DNA from: Pirellulaceae bacterium
GTDB taxonomy: Bacteria > Planctomycetota > Planctomycetia > Pirellulales > Pirellulaceae
NCBI GenBank assembly: GCA_026004775.1
Contig: BPJU01000007.1
Coordinates: 124,001 to 188,000, forward strand
DNA length: 64,000 nt
Reading direction: 5' to 3'
The notes beneath the pieces are model-generated. The model searched no databases and was not told the origin of the DNA. It saw only the letters and a list, made by a program, of their open reading frames with translations. A program made the position numbers and the translations under genes. Below are positions 61,315 through 64,000 of this stretch, in pieces. The number at the start of each line of letters is the position of its first letter. The first letter of the stretch is position 1.

Positions 61315-64000
61315 GTGGAAAGCACGCCTTACGACTTTGATGAGCTTCGCCGCCGGCTGGTGGATGTAATGCGGGCGGACCGCTACCGCTTGGAGCGGTG
61401 GCTGGAACGGATGGAGCGGCGGGCGGCTGCCGGGGCGGTGCTGAACCAAGAGGTGCCCCGCTGGCGGCAGGCCATGGAAGCCTCCTGGCAACTGAGGCAA
61501 CTTCGAGCCGCCCGCGTGCCGCCGATCGCGTACGACCCGAACCTGCCGATTACCGCGTGGCGGGACCGGATCCTGGAAGCGCTGCACGAGTGGCCGGTGG
61601 TTATCGTGTGCGGCCAGACCGGATCCGGCAAATCGACGCAGTTGCCCAAAATGTGCCTGGAAGCCGGGCGCGGCATAGCCGGGATGATCGGCCATACGCA
61701 GCCCAGGCGCATCGCGGCCGTGGCCATTGCGTCGCGCATAGCAACGGAACTCGGTAGCCCGCTGGGAACGGTCGTGGGCTACAAGATCCGGTTCCAGGAG
61801 CGGACCGAGCCGGCAACGCTCGTGAAAGTAATGACCGACGGTATTCTGCTGGCGGAGATCCAAAGTGACCGTTTTTTGGAAAAGTACGACACGCTGATCA
61901 TAGACGAGGTGCACGAGCGGTCGTTGAACATCGATTTCTTGCTGGGGTATCTGCGCCGGTTGCTCAAGCGGCGGCGCGACCTTCGGCTGCTGCTCACCTC
62001 GGCCACTCTGGATGCTGCTCGCTACAGCGAATTTTTCCGCACGCCGCGCGGCCCGTGCCCCGTAATCGAAATACCCGGACGCGGCTATCCGGTAGAAATC
62101 CGTTACTGTCCCGCGGAGGTTGGCGAAGAAGAAATCGAACCGGACATGGCGGCCGCAATCCGCCGGGCACTGGAGGAATTGTCGGCGGAGCCGGAGGGAG
62201 ACGTGTTGGTGTTCTTGGCCACCGAGCGGGAAATCCGGCAAGTAGCGCGATCCTTGCGGGGATGGGTGATAAACCAGGCCGCTCGGCGCTGGGAGATCTT
62301 GCCGCTCTACGCGCGGCTGCCGGCTGCCGAGCAGCAGAAGGTGTTTGCACCGCACCAACACCCCCGCATCGTGCTGGCCACCAATGTAGCCGAATCGTCG
62401 CTGACGGTTCCGGGCATTCGTTATGTGATCGACACCGGGACGGCTCGGATCAGCCGTTATTCGCCCAAAGCGAAACTCCAGCGGTTGCCGATCGAGCCGG
62501 TCAGTCGGGCGTCGGCCGACCAGCGTGCCGGCCGCTGTGGGCGCCTGGCACCAGGCATTTGCATACGGCTTTACAGTGAAGAGGACTACTTGTCGCGCGA
62601 GGCATTCACCACGCCAGAAATCCGCCGCACGAACCTGGCGTCGGTGATTCTTCAGGCCAAATGTTTGGGGATCGGGTCGATCGAGCAGCTCGAGTTTCTC
62701 GACCCGCCGCGTCCGGAAATGGTGCGCGACGGGTATCGCACGCTTTTCGAGCTGGGGGCGATCGACGAGCGCCGGCAACTGACGCCGCTGGGACGCCGTC
62801 TGGGGCAACTGCCCGTCGATCCGCGGGTAGCCCGCATGATTCTGGCTGCCGTTGAGCTCGGCTGTGTGCACGAAGTGCTCGTCGTGGCCGCAGCCCTGGA
62901 AGTGGGTGATCCGCGGCTGCGACCTGCCGAGGAGACGCAAGCGGCCGACCAGGTTCATCGCCGCTGGGCGGACGAACGCTCCGACTTTCTGACTTTGTTG
63001 AACCTCTGGGACGATTACCAGCAGATGCGCGGCGAGCTGTCCCGTTCCGCGCTGCGCTCGGCCTGCCGCGAGCGGTTCTTGTCCTTGACGAAGCTCTCCG
63101 AATGGTCCGAGCTTTACCGGCAACTGCGAGCCCTCGTGCAACGCTCAGGGCATCCGGTCACCAGTCGTCGCGACGATTACACTGCCGTGCATCGAGCTCT
63201 CTTGGCAGGGCTGCTTTCGGGTATCGCTTATCGGCATCAGGCGTATGAATACCGTGGGGCAGGGCAACTGCGCTGCTACCTGTGGCCCGGTTCCAGTGTC
63301 TTTTCTATGCGCCCGAAATGGATCATGGCCGCCGAGATCGTCGAGACCACTCGGCGTTACGCCCGCATGGTGGCCCAGATCGAGCCGGAATGGGCCGAAC
63401 CATTGGCGTCGCACTTGATCGAGAAGCGGCACGTGAACCCGGTCTGGAGCCGCCGGCGAGGTACCGCTCTGGTCACCGAAAAAGTCTCGCTGTTCGGCTT
63501 GCCTCTGATCCACAACCGTATTATTCCCCTGAAAACCGTCGACCCGCAGGCCGCGCGGAAATTGTTCATCGAGCGAGGGCTGGTCGGAGGAGAATTGGCT
63601 GGCCACTTCCGCTTCCTGGAACACAACCGGCAGGTGATTCGAAAACTGTTGGAATATGCCGGCAAGTCCCGCGAGTCGGTGTGGTTTCGGTTGATCCAGA
63701 CTCAGAGCAACTTTTACGAGGAGCGTCTGCCGCCCCAGGTGGTCGACCTGGCATCGCTGCGAGCCTGGTTGCCCCAGGCCGAGCGGCGGAACCCGCGTGC
63801 GCTGTATCTGGATCTGGAGCACTTGCTGCCGGAGCAACAGCCGCTGCCCGACACCAAGGCATTCCCGGACACTTTGCCCGACCCGGCCAACCCATTGCCG
63901 CTGGAATACCGGTTTGCACCGGGCGAGCCGCTCGATGGCGTCACCCTCACTGTTCCCGTGTCGATGGTGCCGGAATTGGATGGCGAACAGCTCGAGTGGT
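61315..64000 (+). CDS. hrpA: ATP-dependent RNA helicase HrpA, N-terminal part (cut by window edge)
   Basis: A DExH-box helicase; 895 codons visible of about 1,300 in the family, the rest lying right of the window. Walker A is GQTGSGKST (100-108), motif II is DEVH (197-200, the DEAH-type variant), motif III is TSAT, and motif VI is QRAGRCGR near 403-410. The helicase-associated and OB-fold regions follow. The start is uncertain: GTG 61315 is the only plausible start codon after the in-frame stop at 61270, with GAAGGG about 18 nt upstream, which is a weak ribosome site. Cytoplasmic, in RNA or ribosome metabolism. Confidence 0.93.
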   Translation, partial: MESTPYDFDELRRRLVDVMRADRYRLERWLERMERRAAAGAVLNQEVPRWRQAMEASWQLRQLRAARVPPIAYDPNLPITAWRDRILEALHEWPVVIVCGQTGSGKSTQLPKMCLEAGRGIAGMIGHTQPRRIAAVAIASRIATELGSPLGTVVGYKIRFQERTEPATLVKVMTDGILLAEIQSDRFLEKYDTLIIDEVHERSLNIDFLLGYLRRLLKRRRDLRLLLTSATLDAARYSEFFRTPRGPCPVIEIPGRGYPVEIRYCPAEVGEEEIEPDMAAAIRRALEELSAEPEGDVLVFLATEREIRQVARSLRGWVINQAARRWEILPLYARLPAAEQQKVFAPHQHPRIVLATNVAESSLTVPGIRYVIDTGTARISRYSPKAKLQRLPIEPVSRASADQRAGRCGRLAPGICIRLYSEEDYLSREAFTTPEIRRTNLASVILQAKCLGIGSIEQLEFLDPPRPEMVRDGYRTLFELGAIDERRQLTPLGRRLGQLPVDPRVARMILAAVELGCVHEVLVVAAALEVGDPRLRPAEETQAADQVHRRWADERSDFLTLLNLWDDYQQMRGELSRSALRSACRERFLSLTKLSEWSELYRQLRALVQRSGHPVTSRRDDYTAVHRALLAGLLSGIAYRHQAYEYRGAGQLRCYLWPGSSVFSMRPKWIMAAEIVETTRRYARMVAQIEPEWAEPLASHLIEKRHVNPVWSRRRGTALVTEKVSLFGLPLIHNRIIPLKTVDPQAARKLFIERGLVGGELAGHFRFLEHNRQVIRKLLEYAGKSRESVWFRLIQTQSNFYEERLPPQVVDLASLRAWLPQAERRNPRALYLDLEHLLPEQQPLPDTKAFPDTLPDPANPLPLEYRFAPGEPLDGVTLTVPVSMVPELDGEQLEW

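Noticed and set aside
61273-63141. A 622-codon open frame on the minus strand opposite the helicase
   Set aside because: Its translation is His/Arg/Gln-rich with no family features, while the plus strand encodes a clear HrpA-type helicase with all motifs. It is an antisense artefact of high GC content.
1-64000. CRISPR array or cas genes near the CARF-like protein
   Set aside because: No direct repeats with regular unique spacers and no Cas10, Csm/Cmr or cyclase-like gene was seen anywhere in the window, so a CRISPR link cannot be claimed.

Overview
The window looks like a chromosomal segment of a planctomycete (Planctomycetota, probably Pirellulales-like). This is inferred from lineage-typical proteins: a DUF1559 prepilin-like protein, a two-domain DUF1080 lipoprotein, a Tat-exported Gfo/Idh/MocA oxidoreductase, FG-GAP and beta-propeller secreted proteins, a secreted sialidase-like protein and several planctomycete-type hypotheticals. 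Genes are GC-rich and often have AGGAGG-type ribosome binding sites. The dense heat-shock gene set would suit a thermophile, but the sequence does not prove that.

Layout. 1-9,316 is a stress island: clpB (cut by the left edge), dnaK, a DksA/TraR zinc-finger regulator, a metallophosphoesterase, a DUF2905 protein, three tandem Hsp20 genes, a degenerate DnaJ-like protein, a helical protein and a ferritin-like protein. 9,430-16,697 (minus strand) holds carbohydrate and amino-acid genes: 2-keto-3-deoxygluconate-type kinase, SDR oxidoreductase, Glu/Leu dehydrogenase, Gfo/Idh/MocA oxidoreductase and an FG-GAP/esterase fusion. 17,751-24,637 (plus) has mnmG, an HTH-receiver regulator, a YbjN-like protein, a soluble histidine kinase and an NhaC-type antiporter. 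24,701-29,376 (minus) is the most unusual region: a sigma-factor-like protein, two unrecognised proteins and a protein combining a Lon-like Ser/Lys protease core with a CARF-like C-terminal domain. 29,690-41,354 holds secreted proteins, a DHDPS-family lyase, a GT-C membrane protein, a phosphorylase-family protein, ispH, DUF1080 and GH2-like proteins, a CBS protein, a beta-propeller and a HAD phosphatase. 42,010-49,879 has RNase HI, a histidine kinase with a CxxCH motif, priA, nadD, a second soluble kinase and two coupled conserved genes. 50,228-61,022 has an amidohydrolase, the DUF1559 protein, a compact minus-strand run (radical SAM, MazG-like, a frameshifted membrane protein, an ABC ATPase, a PEP-hydrolase-family protein), a Rieske protein and the sialidase. 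An HrpA-type helicase runs off the right edge.

Two repeat families stand out. The first is a 211-213 bp non-coding element with 16-bp terminal inverted repeats (GTAACC...GGTTAC). It occurs three times, and two copies have perfect, different 8-bp target duplications. GTAA ends with 8-bp duplications fit an IS66-type non-autonomous element (MITE). The second is a ~56-bp palindromic REP-like repeat, also in three copies.

The most promising candidate for an undescribed system is the Lon/CARF-like plus sigma-like cluster. It resembles in outline the type III CRISPR CalpL/CalpT/CalpS logic (ligand-activated Lon-like protease freeing a sigma factor), but there is no CRISPR array or cas gene nearby, and one MITE sits directly upstream of the protease gene.
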